From: Progne subis subis | Taxonomy: Eukaryota > Chordata > Aves > Passeriformes > Hirundinidae | Direction of reading: 5' to 3' | Length of the DNA: 64,000 bases | Assembly (NCBI GenBank): GCA_022316685.1 | Contig: JAKJHU010000565.1 | Location: 62,001-126,000 of the forward strand | Part shown: positions 63,349 to 64,000 of the stretch, piece after piece | How the letters are laid out: every line of letters begins with the position of its first letter | Position numbering within the stretch: the first letter of the stretch is position 1 | The notes under the pieces: generated by a model | Database searches by the model: none | What the model saw: only the letters and a program-made list of their open reading frames with translations | Told to the model about the DNA's origin: nothing | Made by a program: the position numbers and the translations under genes

Positions 63349-64000
63349 GTCAGTCCTAACTCCCTGTAACATCCACGGGATATCCTTAGGAACACCTGGC
63401 TGCACGTGGAACCATGCAAGAAACCCTTCCTGCTACAAAAAGTGTGGAGTTCTCAGCTGTAAGGGCACCTCAGGTTGGGCTTTGCAGCTCTAGTTTGGTC
63501 CACCAGGAAACGGAAGATGTATTTCACAGAAGCAATTCCCTAGGGCTAACCCTGTAATCTCATTTTTTTTCCAGACTGCCCTGATTATGACGCCCTCAGC
63601 CACAGAATCGAGGAATGGTTTGGGTTGGAAGGGACATAAAGATGGTTTTGTTCCACCCAACCTTCTCCAGAGCAGGTTGTTCCAAGCCCTGTCCTGGAAC
63701 GTTTCCAGGGATCCAAATATCCAACAGGGGTCCTTCAGATATTACAGCTTGCAGTAATTTTCTGGATATTAGATGATTCCAATGCTCTGGCAAAGCAGAG
63801 GTTTAAGAGCCTTGCTCTCTACACCCACGTATTTATATTTATATTTAAATTTATATCAAAATTCCACAGAAAGTTCCCCATCACAGAAGGGGATAGAGGA
63901 ACCCAGGTGGCACTGAATCAGACCCATGTCTAATATTTTTCCCCCCCTTATTTGCATCTCCAGAGACTGGACAGCAATTATTCCTAAAGCCAACAATCAC
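63349..64000 (+). other. FNDC5 intron (continues past window), CR1 piece
   Basis: CR1 fragment at about 63,598-63,790 (CACAGAATCGAGGAATGGTTTGGGTTGGAAGGGACA and following). A pyrimidine tract with CAG at 63,564-63,575 precedes a short frame that runs into the CR1. Otherwise nothing. Confidence 0.6.

Noticed and set aside
1..64000. tRNA, rRNA, CRISPR or bacterial operon features
   Set aside because: None seen; splice signals, CR1, LTRs and GPCR point to vertebrate nuclear DNA.

Overview
This looks like a bird nuclear genome, most likely a songbird. The evidence is recognisable host sequence: exons of FNDC5 (irisin precursor), an olfactory receptor resembling the bird OR14 expansion, several CR1 LINE tails, and a very high load of endogenous retroviruses (ERVs). 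The window is accessory, repeat-rich DNA; the only host genes that look potentially functional are FNDC5 (right edge, partial) and one olfactory receptor (34.2-35.1 kb). All product calls come from reading motifs; no search was run.

I use five ERV names. E1 is a gammaretrovirus-like ERV with several extra ORFs between pol and env, present as copies a (1-3,582, +), b (24,172-31,626, +) and c (59,680-54,288, -). E2 is a minus-strand element with a large env (11,095-6,581). E3 is a minus-strand class II provirus (11,096-17,928) with both LTRs, a 7-bp target-site duplication, and a host CEPT1 cDNA fused in the gag region. E4 is a plus-strand class II fragment (17,936-21,788) carrying an intact cystatin-like, membrane-anchored ORF between pol and env. 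E5 is a young, complete, env-less ERV-L-like provirus (37,881-44,556).

Layout: 1-6.6 kb, E1a env and LTR, then a simple-repeat plus GC-rich module repeated; 6.6-11.1 kb, E2; 11.1-17.9 kb, E3, itself hit by three solo LTRs with clear 6-bp duplications; 17.9-21.8 kb, E4; 21.8-22.9 kb, LTR fragment and a ~410-bp tandem satellite; 22.9-24.2 kb, minus LTR-like sequence and leader; 24.2-31.6 kb, E1b; 31.6-37.1 kb, GC module and intact olfactory receptor; 37.1-37.9 kb, minisatellites; 37.9-44.6 kb, E5; 44.6-49.0 kb, gene-free spacer with CR1 and degenerate tandem repeats; 49.0-59.7 kb, inverted copy of 28.2-37.1 kb, with a frameshifted olfactory receptor and E1c; 59.7-60.4 kb, LTR; 60.5-61.0 kb, zinc-finger relic and CR1; 61.2-63.3 kb, FNDC5 exons.

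The most interesting points are the two host-gene captures in neighbouring class II ERVs (cystatin-like ORF in E4; gag-CEPT1 chimera in E3), the set of unrecognised accessory ORFs in E1, and the ~9-10 kb inverted duplication that carries an ERV together with an olfactory receptor. The E1 copies share several in-frame stops and their downstream flank, so they spread as DNA duplications of an already dead provirus, not by new infections.
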